Source: Colimorpha_A sp045533115 (lineage in GTDB: Bacteria; Bacillota; Clostridia; Oscillospirales; CAG-272). Taken from it: 56,757 nucleotides of DNA. Location: NCBI GenBank assembly GCA_045533115.1, contig JAZSHF010000001.1, forward strand, positions 1 through 56,757, read 5' to 3'. Within the stretch, counting starts at the first letter, position 1; every line of letters starts with the position of its first letter. A program made the translations under genes and the position numbers. The notes below the pieces were generated by a model. The model was not told the origin of the DNA. It saw nothing but the letters and a program-made list of their open reading frames with translations, and searched no databases. Shown one piece after another: positions 6,892 through 14,684 of this stretch.

Positions 6892-8271
6892 ATGGAATAC
6901 AAAGAACTGTTAACTACCCTTAATGATAAACTAAATCTTGAAAAAAGCTTCGACATTCAATGCAGAACGATCAGCACCGAAAGCGGTTATATTTCGTTCT
7001 TTTCGACTGCGGGGCTGATCGACAACGAGCTTGCCGAGGAGCTTATCGAGCATCTTGCGCGAGGGGGCGAAAATGCGGTATTCACACTTCCCTGCCACGA
7101 CGTAACGGTCAGTCAGGATCCCGAAGTTTTGATTGATGCGGTGCTTTCGGGCAGAGGCGTTATTCTCTGCGACGGGGTCAATGGCGGTGTTATTGCCGAT
7201 ATCAAAAAATTCCCCCTGCGCGGCGTTACCGAGCCCGAAAACGACCGCGTACTTCGCGGTCCTCGCGACGGCTTCACCGAATCTCTCGTTTTCAACACCG
7301 CGCTTATCCGCCGTCGGCTTCGCGATCCCAATCTGATAATAGAGCGTTTTTCGGTCGGCAAAAATGCAAAGACAGACGTTGCGCTTTGCTACGTGAACGG
7401 CTGTGCCGATGTGAAATTTGTATCCGCGATGCAGGAAAAACTCAAGAATCTCGACGTGAAAGCGATAAATATGACGCAAGAGAGCTTAGCCGAGGCGATA
7501 ATTCACCGCGGCTGGTACAATCCGTTTCCCAAGGTTCGCTACACCGAGCGCCCCGATGCCGCCGCCGCAATGCTTGAGGAAGGAAGCGTTATTCTCGTTT
7601 GTGACAACTCCCCTCAGGCGATGATACTGCCAACATCAATTTTCGACTTTCTGCAGGAGACCGACGACTTTTATCTGCCGCCGCTGATCGGCACATATCT
7701 GCGCCTTACCCGAATGGCGATATTCTTACTGTCACTTATACTCACGCCGTTATGGTATTACTGCGTCAAAAACGTGGCATCGCTACCCGAATGGCTGCAT
7801 TTCCTCGACATTGACAAAAAAGCCGCGGTGCCGCTTTTAATGCAGCTTCTGCTTGCTGAATTTATGATCGACGGGCTCAAGCTCGCGTCGCTCAATACCC
7901 CGAATATGCTCAACAATTCTCTGTCCGTCGTGGGCGGACTTATTCTCGGAGATTATGCGGTTGAGGCGGGGTGGTTTTCGCCGCAGACGATACTGTATAT
8001 GGCTATCGTTGCCATAGCATCGTTTACACAGCAAAGCTACGAGCTTGGATATGCCTTCAAGTTTATTCGTATGATCCTGCTTATCGTGGTTGAATTCTTC
8101 GGCGGATGGGGACTTATAGTCGGTCTTGTGCTGACGGCACTTATGATCGCGCTTAACAAGACCGTTTCGGGAAGCCGATCATATTTGTACCCGCTAATTC
8201 CGTTTAACGGCGACGCGTTACTCCGCACGTTCGTCCGAAAACGGCTTAAAAAGAGAAATAATGATCCTTGA
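6892..8271 (+). CDS. spoVAF: GerA-family spore germination protein, SpoVAF-like
   Basis: A 459-residue inner-membrane protein of the GerA/SpoVAF family. The N-terminal cytoplasmic domain (about 1-245) contains the family block RGPRDGFTESL; the rest carries about five membrane segments (first around residue 268) and ends in a basic tail. SpoVAF is linked to the spore's response to germinants and the SpoVA channel. No spoVA neighbours are present, so assignment to SpoVAF rather than a GerA A-subunit is by overall resemblance. It overlaps the next gene by 11 bases. Sporulation-sigma promoter elements were not clear. Confidence 0.85.
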   Translation: MEYKELLTTLNDKLNLEKSFDIQCRTISTESGYISFFSTAGLIDNELAEELIEHLARGGENAVFTLPCHDVTVSQDPEVLIDAVLSGRGVILCDGVNGGVIADIKKFPLRGVTEPENDRVLRGPRDGFTESLVFNTALIRRRLRDPNLIIERFSVGKNAKTDVALCYVNGCADVKFVSAMQEKLKNLDVKAINMTQESLAEAIIHRGWYNPFPKVRYTERPDAAAAMLEEGSVILVCDNSPQAMILPTSIFDFLQETDDFYLPPLIGTYLRLTRMAIFLLSLILTPLWYYCVKNVASLPEWLHFLDIDKKAAVPLLMQLLLAEFMIDGLKLASLNTPNMLNNSLSVVGGLILGDYAVEAGWFSPQTILYMAIVAIASFTQQSYELGYAFKFIRMILLIVVEFFGGWGLIVGLVLTALMIALNKTVSGSRSYLYPLIPFNGDALLRTFVRKRLKKRNNDP

Positions 8272-8617
8272 TCTATCTATCGCATTTACCGTCGCAATTC
8301 TTTGCGGGCTTGGGGGAGGCGGCGGCATATTCGTCATTTATTTGACCGTAGCGCTCGGAATGGCGCAGGTAACGGCGCAGGGCGTTAATTTGATCTTCTT
8401 TTTATCGTCGGCTCTCGGCGCATTTACAGTTAATAGCAAAAACAAGCTTATCGACTTTAGGAGCTACGCGGTCATTTCGCTTGCAGGTATTCCCATGGCA
8501 GTCATAGGCTCGATTGCGGCAGCGAGCGTCGGAAACGGTTTGCTTTCGAGGATGTACGGTGGACTTCTCGTTTTGTCGGGGCTGTATTATTTCTTTCAGA
8601 AAAATGAGAGTGATTGA
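8261..8617 (+). CDS. TauE/SafE-family membrane protein, half-size
   Basis: A 118-residue protein with four membrane segments, matching one half of a TauE/SafE (sulfite exporter-like) transporter, which normally has about 250 residues in two repeated halves. The glycine-rich first loop (CGLGGGGG) and GVNLIFFLSSALGA are characteristic. Half-size versions occur in Clostridia, commonly as adjacent pairs that could form a heterodimer; here only one is present. It is translationally coupled to the spoVAF-like gene by an 11-base overlap. Transported substrate unknown. Confidence 0.8.
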   Translation: MILDLSIAFTVAILCGLGGGGGIFVIYLTVALGMAQVTAQGVNLIFFLSSALGAFTVNSKNKLIDFRSYAVISLAGIPMAVIGSIAAASVGNGLLSRMYGGLLVLSGLYYFFQKNESD

Positions 8618-8690
8618 AGGGAAAAATTGTCGCCCCATACAAATATAATGACAATTTTCCTATCTATCCTCTATTATCTCTTATCTATCA

Positions 8691-8724
8691 AAAAAAGCAC
8701 CTGCCGCAGCAGGTTCTTTTTTAT
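8691..8724. terminator. bidirectional rho-independent terminator
   Basis: The ACCTGC/GCAGGT stem with a 4-base loop has an A-tract on one side and a T-tract on the other, between the converging TauE/SafE and khpA genes. Confidence 0.85.
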
Positions 8725-8732
8725 TTCCGGTC

Positions 8733-8972
8733 TTATTCCGCTATATCTACGATGATCTTTTTGCCGACGGTATTGCCCGCCGCCTTCATCACAGTGCGTA
8801 AGCACTTGGCGTTCTTGCCTCGTCTGCCGATGATCTTTCCCATGTCGCTCTCGGCAACGGTCACGGTAAAGACGATCGTATCGCCTTCCTCGCGTTCGTC
8901 GATCACGAGCTGATCGGGATAATCGATTATCGCCGCAGATATGTCGGTAAGAAGCTGCTTAAGCTCCGGCAT
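8733..8972 (-). CDS. khpA: KH-domain RNA-binding protein KhpA (YlqC)
   Basis: A 79-residue single KH domain with the RNA-binding GRRG loop (GKIIGRRGKNAK) and a conserved C-terminal strand. KhpA usually pairs with KhpB/Jag and binds many RNAs; it sits beside rpsP in most Firmicutes. The ATG at 8972 has a GGGTGA site five bases upstream; a GTG three codons earlier overlaps the rpsP stop as GTGA and is an alternative. Last gene of ylxM-ffh-rpsP-khpA. Confidence 0.9.
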   Translation of the reverse strand: MPELKQLLTDISAAIIDYPDQLVIDEREEGDTIVFTVTVAESDMGKIIGRRGKNAKCLRTVMKAAGNTVGKKIIVDIAE

Positions 8973-8977
8973 TATCT

Positions 8978-9223
8978 TCACCCGATAATGTTCTGCTTCT
9001 TAAGAAGTGCGCGAACGGTATCAGTCGGCTGAGCGCCGTTCTTGATCCACTTTGCCGCCTTCTCTGCGTCGATCTGAACATCTGCAGGATCGGTCATAGG
9101 ATTGTAATGTCCGATCTGCTCGATGAAGCGTCCGTCACGGGGAGAGCGGGAATCTGCAACAACGATACGGTAGAAGGGAGCCTTCTTCTGTCCCATTCTT
9201 CTAAGTCTGATTTTAACTGCCAT
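8978..9223 (-). CDS. rpsP: 30S ribosomal protein S16
   Basis: An 81-residue S16 with the standard start MAVKIRLRRMG and the YRIVVADSR block. The reading frame stays open 19 codons further upstream, but the family start and the AGGA-type site fix the ATG at 9223. It lies between ffh and khpA as in most Firmicutes; trmD and rplS, often next in line, are not here. Confidence 0.95.
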   Translation of the reverse strand: MAVKIRLRRMGQKKAPFYRIVVADSRSPRDGRFIEQIGHYNPMTDPADVQIDAEKAAKWIKNGAQPTDTVRALLKKQNIIG

Positions 9224-9290
9224 TTTTCTTTCCTCCGAAAAATTAAATAATAGTTTTTTATTAACAAAGGTTGTTTTCAACCGTGTGTTA

Positions 9291-10625
9291 TCATTTACGG
9301 TGCTTTCGCGTTTTCTTCATCATGCGGTTGAACTTTCCGCTTGACATTTCCTTCATCATCTTGCAGGTCTGCTCGAACTGCTTCAGAAGTCTGTTTACGT
9401 CCTCTATCTTCGTTCCCGAACCTGCGGCGATTCGCCTCTTTCGCGGCGGAGTTATAAGGGACGGCTTACGCCTTTCGGCGGGGGTCATTGAGAGAATTAT
9501 CGCCTCGGTTCGCCCGATCGCCTTTTCGTCGATCTGCGCGTTCTGAAGCTTCGAGGCATCAACGCCGGGAAGCTGCGCGAGAATATCCTTCATCGGGCCG
9601 AGCTTCTTTATCTGGCGGAACTGATCGAGGAAGTCCTCAAGGTCAAAGGTCGAGGTTCGCATTTTGCGCTCAAGTTCCTCTGCCTGCTTCTCGTCATACG
9701 CCTGCTCCGCCTTTTCGATAAGGGAGAGCATATCGCCCATTCCGAGAATACGCGACGCCATACGGTCGGGATGGAACGGCTCGATAGCATCAAGCTTTTC
9801 GCCGACACCGACATACTTTATCGGTTTGCCGGTAACGTATCTTACCGAAAGTGCCGCACCGCCTCTCGTATCACCGTCGAGCTTTGTGAGCACGACGCCC
9901 GTGATATCAAGTAGCGAATTGAAGCTCTCGGCGACGTTTACCGCGTCCTGACCGAGCATTGCGTCGACCACGAGGAGAATTTCCTGCGGGTCAAGCTCGT
10001 TCTTTATATCCTTAAGCTCCTCCATCATCTTTTCGTCGATGTGGAGACGGCCTGCGGTATCTATGAATACGACGTCGTGTCCGTACTGCTTCGCGTGCTC
10101 AACGCCCGCCTTTGCAATTTTCACGGGGGAAACGTCTGTCCCCATTGCGAAAACGGGAATATCCAGCTGTTCGCCGACGACCTGAAGCTGCTTAACTGCC
10201 GCGGGACGATAAACGTCACAGGCAACGAGAAGCGGGCGGCGCCCCTGCTTTTTGAACATTCCGGCAAGCTTTCCGCAGTGCGTGGTTTTACCTGCACCCT
10301 GCAGACCTACCATCATAACGACCGTAGGAGGACGCGAGGCGAGCTTTATTCTCTCGCCCTCACCGCCCATAAGCGCGGTCAGCTCTTCGTTTACTATTTT
10401 TACTATCTGCTGCGCGGGGAGCAGGCTTTGAAGAACCTCAGTGCCGACGGCTCTTTCGGTTACCTTCTTTATAAAGTCACGGACGACCTTGAAGTTTACG
10501 TCGGCCTCAAGGAGCGCGAGCTTTATTTCCCGCATTCCGACCTTTACGTCTTCCTCGGTCAATTTGCCCTTGCTCTTGAACTTCTTGAACGCCGCGTTTA
10601 TCTTTTCGGTTAAGTTCTGGAACAT
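9291..10625 (-). CDS. ffh: signal recognition particle protein Ffh
   Basis: SRP GTPase that binds signal peptides and SRP RNA and docks with FtsY. A 444-residue NG plus M domain protein. The GTPase motifs are clear: P-loop GLQGAGKTTHCGK (about 107-119), DTAGR, and TKLDGDTRGG. The M domain has the family's linker and RNA-binding helices, and the end is the basic MMKKTRKHRK. It follows ylxM by two bases in a shared transcript. Confidence 0.97.
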   Translation of the reverse strand: MFQNLTEKINAAFKKFKSKGKLTEEDVKVGMREIKLALLEADVNFKVVRDFIKKVTERAVGTEVLQSLLPAQQIVKIVNEELTALMGGEGERIKLASRPPTVVMMVGLQGAGKTTHCGKLAGMFKKQGRRPLLVACDVYRPAAVKQLQVVGEQLDIPVFAMGTDVSPVKIAKAGVEHAKQYGHDVVFIDTAGRLHIDEKMMEELKDIKNELDPQEILLVVDAMLGQDAVNVAESFNSLLDITGVVLTKLDGDTRGGAALSVRYVTGKPIKYVGVGEKLDAIEPFHPDRMASRILGMGDMLSLIEKAEQAYDEKQAEELERKMRTSTFDLEDFLDQFRQIKKLGPMKDILAQLPGVDASKLQNAQIDEKAIGRTEAIILSMTPAERRKPSLITPPRKRRIAAGSGTKIEDVNRLLKQFEQTCKMMKEMSSGKFNRMMKKTRKHRK

Positions 10626-10627
10626 AA

Positions 10628-10966
10628 TTATAATTCCTTATTCAGTTTCTTGGCGGCGTCGATAATGTCGTCAACGCTCTGCCCTTCGGTTTTAAGCTGA
10701 TTAAGACGCTCGATAATGAACGTAACGGTCTTTCCCATATCGCCGAAGCGGGTGGCAAGACCAAGCTTATCCTCGAGCTCGGTAATTATCTCCTCACTCT
10801 TGACTATGCGGTCGCGGACGCCCTGACGGGTAATTCCCGTTATCTCGGAGATTTCCGAAAGCGAATAATCGCCGTTATAAAAGAGATCCGCGGCTTCCCT
10901 TTGCTTCTCGGAGAGAACATCTCCGTAAAAGTCCAAAAGAAGCGACATATTGAGGTTTTTTGACAT
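10628..10966 (-). CDS. ylxM: YlxM/p13-family HTH protein
   Basis: A 112-residue UPF0122 protein that resembles sigma-factor region 4 (YSLSEISEITGITRQGVRDRI is the helix-turn-helix, about residues 33-53). YlxM proteins are encoded with ffh and modulate the SRP GTPase cycle in streptococci. The N-terminus NMSLLLDFYGDVLSEKQRE is the family hallmark. First gene of the ffh transcript, from a consensus promoter 45 bases upstream. Confidence 0.92.
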   Translation of the reverse strand: MSKNLNMSLLLDFYGDVLSEKQREAADLFYNGDYSLSEISEITGITRQGVRDRIVKSEEIITELEDKLGLATRFGDMGKTVTFIIERLNQLKTEGQSVDDIIDAAKKLNKEL

Positions 10967-11008
10967 AATTTACTCCGTTATCATACTGTAAAGCAAATTG
11001 CCTTACAC

Positions 11009-11037
11009 ATTATAGCAGACGCTTCGCCCGTTGTCAA
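11009..11037 (-). promoter_or_regulatory. sigma-A promoter of ylxM-ffh-rpsP-khpA
   Basis: Perfect TTGACA, 17-base spacer and perfect TATAAT on the minus strand. Confidence 0.85.
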
Positions 11038-11085
11038 GTATTTTTTCTCTATTTATTGAAATATTTTAACTATTTTTGAGAATCA

Positions 11086-11113
11086 TTAACGGACGCGTCT
11101 CATTTGTTATAAT
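11086..11113 (+). promoter_or_regulatory. candidate promoter of a plus-strand small RNA
   Basis: TTAACG, 16-base spacer and perfect TATAAT. No open reading frame follows, and both neighbouring genes run on the other strand. Confidence 0.5.
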
Positions 11114-11119
11114 AGTCTT

Positions 11120-11219
11120 TAAGAAAGTGCGGTATTCACCTATGTGTGATGGTATTGGCTTTTAATATTTCAAGCGGCTTGCCGAGTTGCTTGCGCGGCT
11201 GCCGCCCGAGAATTTTTTT
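11120..11219 (+). ncRNA. candidate small RNA, about 100 nt (or about 165 nt)
   Basis: Between ylxM and lysA, both on the minus strand, a plus-strand promoter is followed by about 100 bases without coding potential. These end in a two-part GC-rich hairpin (GCGGC/GCCGC outer, GCCG/CGGC inner, 11174-11205) and a seven-T run (11213-11219). A second terminator at 11256-11287 could give a longer form. I tried SRP RNA, 6S RNA and tRNA patterns and none matched. The rest of this 318-base gap holds the ylxM promoter. Confidence 0.4.
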
Positions 11220-11255
11220 GCCGCTTCTTATTTGTTCTCTATTATCTCTTATCGG

Positions 11256-11287
11256 GCAAAAACGCCTGCTCTCGCAGGCGTTTTTTA
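11256..11287. terminator. bidirectional rho-independent terminator
   Basis: The 8-bp stem ACGCCTGC/GCAGGCGT with loop TCTC has A- and T-tracts. It overlaps the lysA stop codon and ends the lysine operon; it would also stop plus-strand transcripts. Confidence 0.85.
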
Positions 11288-12580
11288 CAGGTCATTTTTG
11301 ATTATGTCCTCGAAGGATTCGCGGCGGATAACGGGCTTTATTCCGTCTTTCGTTACCGCTACGACTGCGGGACGGGGAATGCGGTTATAATTACTTGCCA
11401 TTGAGTAGTTATATGCACCCGTTACAAGGACTGCGAGTATATCGCCGCGGTTCGGCTTCGGAAGAAGCACGTTCTCCTGTATCAGGTCTCCGCTTTCACA
11501 GCATCTGCCCGCAACCGTGCAGACGAAGTCCTTTTCGTCCGCCATTCTCGACGCGAGGCATACGGTGTATTCCGAGCCGTAGAGGGCGTAGCGCGGGTTG
11601 TCCGACATTCCGCCGTCGACGGATACGTAATTCTTGAAGCCCGTAATCTCCTTAGTTCCGCCGACCGTGTATAGCGTCAGGCAGGTATCTGCCACTATGC
11701 TTCTGCCCGGCTCCATATATATTTGAGGGGACTTTATTCCGCTTTTTTCGACCTCGGTATTGACGCATTTTGCGATTTTTGAAATGAAGCCCTCAACGTC
11801 GATTATCGGCTGTTCCTCGACGTATTTTACGCCGAAGCCGCCTCCGAGGTTCAGTATCTTACATTCAAATCCGAGCTTTTTCTTCATATCGGAAAGGAAC
11901 TTGACCATTATTTTTGCTTCGTCGCAAAAGGGCTCGACATCGAATATTTGCGAGCCGATATGCGCGTGAACGCCGTCGAGCGATATATTCTTCTTCGTCA
12001 GTGCATAACGGAGTGCTTCCTCCGCCTGGCTCGTTTCGATAGCGATACCGAATTTACAGTCGACCGAACCGGTCACGACTGCCGCGAAGGTATGCGGATC
12101 AATTCCGGGAGAAAGGCGGAGAATGACCGACGCGGTCTTATTCATTTCACCTGCTATCTCATCTATTCGATCAAGCTCGGAAAGGTTATCGACAACGAAA
12201 TGTCCGACACCGTTTTCAAGGGCGTAGATTATATCCGCATCGGTCTTATTGTTACCGTGGAAGCAGGAGAGAGTTAGATCGAAGCCTGCCGCTTTCGCGG
12301 TATACAGCTCGCCTGAGGACACTATGTCGATACCCATTCCCGTTTCGCGTGCGAGACGGTATAGGTATTTGCAGGAGAACGCCTTGCTTGCGTAAAATGG
12401 GATCGCGTCCTCGCCGAAGTGCTTTTTCATCGCGGTAACGTATGCGAGCATATTATTTTTTACTCTCTCCTCATCAATCACCATAAGGGGAGTTCCGTAT
12501 TGCTTTGCGAGAGCAACCGTGTCGGCGCCCGCTATTGTCAGATAGTTATTTTCGTTTACCGAAAGATTTGTGTGGATCAT
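11285..12580 (-). CDS. lysA: diaminopimelate decarboxylase
   Basis: PLP-dependent fold-III decarboxylase converting meso-diaminopimelate to lysine, the last step of the pathway. It has 431 residues. The PLP lysine is in FYASKAF (about residue 65), with HGNNKT, the glycine-rich GGGFGVKY and EPGRSIV phosphate-binding parts, and GRCCESGD near the active site. It follows dapB after a 47-base gap with a hairpin. With dapA, dapB and ddh it gives a complete short route from aspartate semialdehyde to lysine. Confidence 0.96.
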   Translation of the reverse strand: MIHTNLSVNENNYLTIAGADTVALAKQYGTPLMVIDEERVKNNMLAYVTAMKKHFGEDAIPFYASKAFSCKYLYRLARETGMGIDIVSSGELYTAKAAGFDLTLSCFHGNNKTDADIIYALENGVGHFVVDNLSELDRIDEIAGEMNKTASVILRLSPGIDPHTFAAVVTGSVDCKFGIAIETSQAEEALRYALTKKNISLDGVHAHIGSQIFDVEPFCDEAKIMVKFLSDMKKKLGFECKILNLGGGFGVKYVEEQPIIDVEGFISKIAKCVNTEVEKSGIKSPQIYMEPGRSIVADTCLTLYTVGGTKEITGFKNYVSVDGGMSDNPRYALYGSEYTVCLASRMADEKDFVCTVAGRCCESGDLIQENVLLPKPNRGDILAVLVTGAYNYSMASNYNRIPRPAVVAVTKDGIKPVIRRESFEDIIKNDL

Positions 12581-12596
12581 TTTTTCGTCCTTATAG

Positions 12597-12630
12597 CAAA
12601 CGAAAGCCCTACGGCTTTCGTTTGTTTTTA
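12597..12630 (+). terminator. hairpin between dapB and lysA, terminator-like on the plus strand
   Basis: A perfect 12-bp stem (CAAACGAAAGCC and complement, loop CTAC) is followed by TTTTTA on the plus strand. On the operon's own strand there is no T-tract, so it more likely acts as an RNA processing or stability element there, or shields against antisense transcription. Confidence 0.6.
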
Positions 12631-13362
12631 TTTAAGCATTCTTTTCATATTGTATAGACCTGCGGGTTTACCGATCAGGTATTCCGCCGCCTTGACGGCA
12701 CCGTCGGCGAAGAGCGCGCGGTCGAACGCCTCGTGCTTGAGGGTTATGCGCTCGTTGTCGGTACAGATAGCTACCTCGTGTATACCGACTATATTTCCCA
12801 TTCTGAGTGCGGATATACCGACTTCGTTCTTTTCGCGCTTGGCTTGTCCCGATCTGCCGTTTACAGAGGTTGCCTCGGGGCGAACCTCCTTGACCGCGTC
12901 AAAGAGCATAAGAGCCGTTCCGCTCGGAGCATCGAGCTTTCTGTTATGATGTGTTTCGCAGATCTCGACGTCCGCATCGGGGAATGCCGACACGACGCGC
13001 TTTACGGCGTCGCAGAGCGTTGCGATGCCTATCGACATATTGCCCGAATAGAATATTGCCGTTTTTTCAGACGCTTCTATTATTTTCTTTTTTTCTTCCT
13101 CGGTATGTCCCGTCGTGCAAATTACAGCGGGGATCTTTTTTTCTGCCGCGTAAGAAACGATGTCTGCCGTTACCGCGTGGTAGGAGAAGTCGATTATTAC
13201 GTCGGCTTTTTCTCTTACCGAGCCGATATTAGCATAACCGCCGTCGCCGTCGGTCACGTAGCCGATGTCTACCATTGCGACTATTTCATAGCCGAGCTTT
13301 TCCGCGGCAAGCTTTACGGTCGCACCCATTCTTCCGAGGGCGCCTACAAGAATAATTTTCAC
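12628..13362 (-). CDS. dapB: 4-hydroxy-tetrahydrodipicolinate reductase
   Basis: NAD(P)H-dependent reductase of the DAP pathway. It has 244 residues, with the N-terminal nucleotide-binding GALGRMGATV and the catalytic block HHNRKLDAPSGTAL (about residues 136-149). The catalytic His pair and the Lys are intact. It lies 18 bases after dapA in the riboswitch-controlled operon. Confidence 0.96.
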   Translation of the reverse strand: MKIILVGALGRMGATVKLAAEKLGYEIVAMVDIGYVTDGDGGYANIGSVREKADVIIDFSYHAVTADIVSYAAEKKIPAVICTTGHTEEEKKKIIEASEKTAIFYSGNMSIGIATLCDAVKRVVSAFPDADVEICETHHNRKLDAPSGTALMLFDAVKEVRPEATSVNGRSGQAKREKNEVGISALRMGNIVGIHEVAICTDNERITLKHEAFDRALFADGAVKAAEYLIGKPAGLYNMKRMLK

Positions 13363-13380
13363 TTATTTATACTTCCTGAG

Positions 13381-14274
13381 TTATTTTACGTTTAAGCCGA
13401 GCTTCTTCATTTCGTCTACGAGCCTCGCTTCGTTCTTTTCCTCCATCGGATAGAGAGGAGAGCGAAGAACGTTCTCTCCGTAGCCCATGTGCGCCATAGC
13501 CGCCTTTACGGGAACTGGATTTACCTCGGAGAAGAGCGCCTTGATCAGCGGCAGATACTTATACTGAAGCGCGGACGCACCTTTGATATCGCCCGAAAGC
13601 GCGAGCTTACAAAGCTCGGAGGTCTCCTTAGGCATCGGGTTAGAGAGGACAGATATAACACCCTTTCCGCCGAGAGCGATTATCGGAACGATCTGGTCGT
13701 CGTTTCCGCTGTATATATCAAGCTTATCTCCGCAGAGAGCAAAGGTTTCGACGATCTTACCGATATTACCGTTTGCTTCTTTAATTCCAACGATATTCGG
13801 ATGCTCGGCAAGGGCAACGTAGGTTTCCGGCTCGATATTCACGCCCGTACGGGAGGGGACGTTGTAAAGAATTACGGGAACCGTTGATGCGTCGGCGATC
13901 TCGGTATACATTTTGATAAGTCCCTTTTGGGTTGCCTTATTGTAGTAAGGAGTTACGCAAAGGACACCGTCAACGCCTGCTTCACAGGCAAATTTCGTCA
14001 TATCGACTGCGTACTCTGTGCAGTTGCTTCCCGTTCCTGCGATTACGGGAACGCGTCCTGCGACCTGCTTTACCATAAAGGAGATACACTCGCGGTGCTC
14101 CTCGTCGGAGAGAGTCGACGCCTCGCCCGTCGTTCCGCAGACGACGATAGCGTCAATGCCTGCCTTGATCTGCCACTCAACGAGCTCGGCAAACGCTTTA
14201 TAGTCTACATTTCCGTTTTCGTCGAATGGGGTAATTATCGCACTTGCGGCACCGGTAAATATCGTTTTTTTCAT
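13381..14274 (-). CDS. dapA: 4-hydroxy-tetrahydrodipicolinate synthase
   Basis: Class I aldolase that condenses pyruvate with aspartate semialdehyde to start DAP and lysine synthesis. It has 297 residues. TTGEASTL carries the pyruvate-binding Thr pair, YNVPSRTG the catalytic Tyr, and GIKEANGN the Schiff-base Lys. It is the first gene behind the lysine riboswitch and its terminator, so expression should fall when lysine is plentiful. Confidence 0.97.
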   Translation of the reverse strand: MKKTIFTGAASAIITPFDENGNVDYKAFAELVEWQIKAGIDAIVVCGTTGEASTLSDEEHRECISFMVKQVAGRVPVIAGTGSNCTEYAVDMTKFACEAGVDGVLCVTPYYNKATQKGLIKMYTEIADASTVPVILYNVPSRTGVNIEPETYVALAEHPNIVGIKEANGNIGKIVETFALCGDKLDIYSGNDDQIVPIIALGGKGVISVLSNPMPKETSELCKLALSGDIKGASALQYKYLPLIKALFSEVNPVPVKAAMAHMGYGENVLRSPLYPMEEKNEARLVDEMKKLGLNVK

Positions 14275-14294
14275 AAGTTATTCCACCTTTTAGA

Positions 14295-14325
14295 AATAAA
14301 AAATACTCGAACAGTAAGGTTCGAG
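14295..14325 (-). terminator. attenuator terminator of the dapA leader
   Basis: A 7-bp stem CTCGAAC/GTTCGAG is followed on the minus strand by TATTTTTTATTT. It sits between the lysine aptamer and the dapA ATG, in the right place for ligand-dependent termination. Confidence 0.85.
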
Positions 14326-14360
14326 CATCATTCCATCTGTCTCGGGCGGCACCCGAAACA

Positions 14361-14536
14361 CTACAGATAACGCTCCGCCGATTTCTTCGGCGACAGTTCA
14401 GCAAATCTTGTTTTGGTGAACCAAGAAGGGGGGCTAAGACCTTCTTTCGGCATCCTACCCTTTCCCGTCTATCATCACCCTTTGCCTTCGGGATCTTTCG
14501 ATCGCGGTACTCTTGCGCGGACGCACCTTTACTGTG
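14361..14536 (-). promoter_or_regulatory. lysine riboswitch (L-box)
   Basis: Read on the minus strand, this leader holds L-box landmarks in order: AAAGGTGCG, CAAGAGTA, AAAGGGTGATGA, ATGCCGAAAG, and CTGAACTGTCGCC. ACAGTAA at the 5' end can pair with TTATCTGT at the 3' end as the closing P1 helix. A second hairpin (TCGGG/CCCGA) and the terminator at 14295-14325 follow. It was compared with the lysC L-box from memory. Position before dapA-dapB-lysA supports the call. It fills most of the 410-base gap between dapA and the terminase. Confidence 0.87.
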
Positions 14537-14544
14537 TTTAGTTC

Positions 14545-14573
14545 ATTTTATCACATTAAATTATATATGTCAA
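14545..14573 (-). promoter_or_regulatory. sigma-A promoter of the lysine operon
   Basis: Perfect TTGACA, 17-base spacer, TAAAAT; the predicted start falls just upstream of the riboswitch P1 helix. Confidence 0.85.
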
Positions 14574-14684
14574 GCATCGGCAAAAAATTTTAGGTCATTT
14601 TTGCGGAAAAAGAGGGGAAAAAGTCGGGGCGAAATATTTTTATCCCCGTGATATGCTATTTGTGCCGAGGGAGGTGAGAGAAAA

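Noticed and set aside
11120..11219. SRP RNA, 6S RNA or tRNA
   Set aside because: The SRP tetraloop region, 6S bubble and tRNA TTC-arm patterns are all missing.
14361..14536. T-box leader for dapA
   Set aside because: The order of conserved blocks fits a lysine riboswitch and the T-box antiterminator core is not present; the GGGTGCC stretch is part of a simple hairpin.
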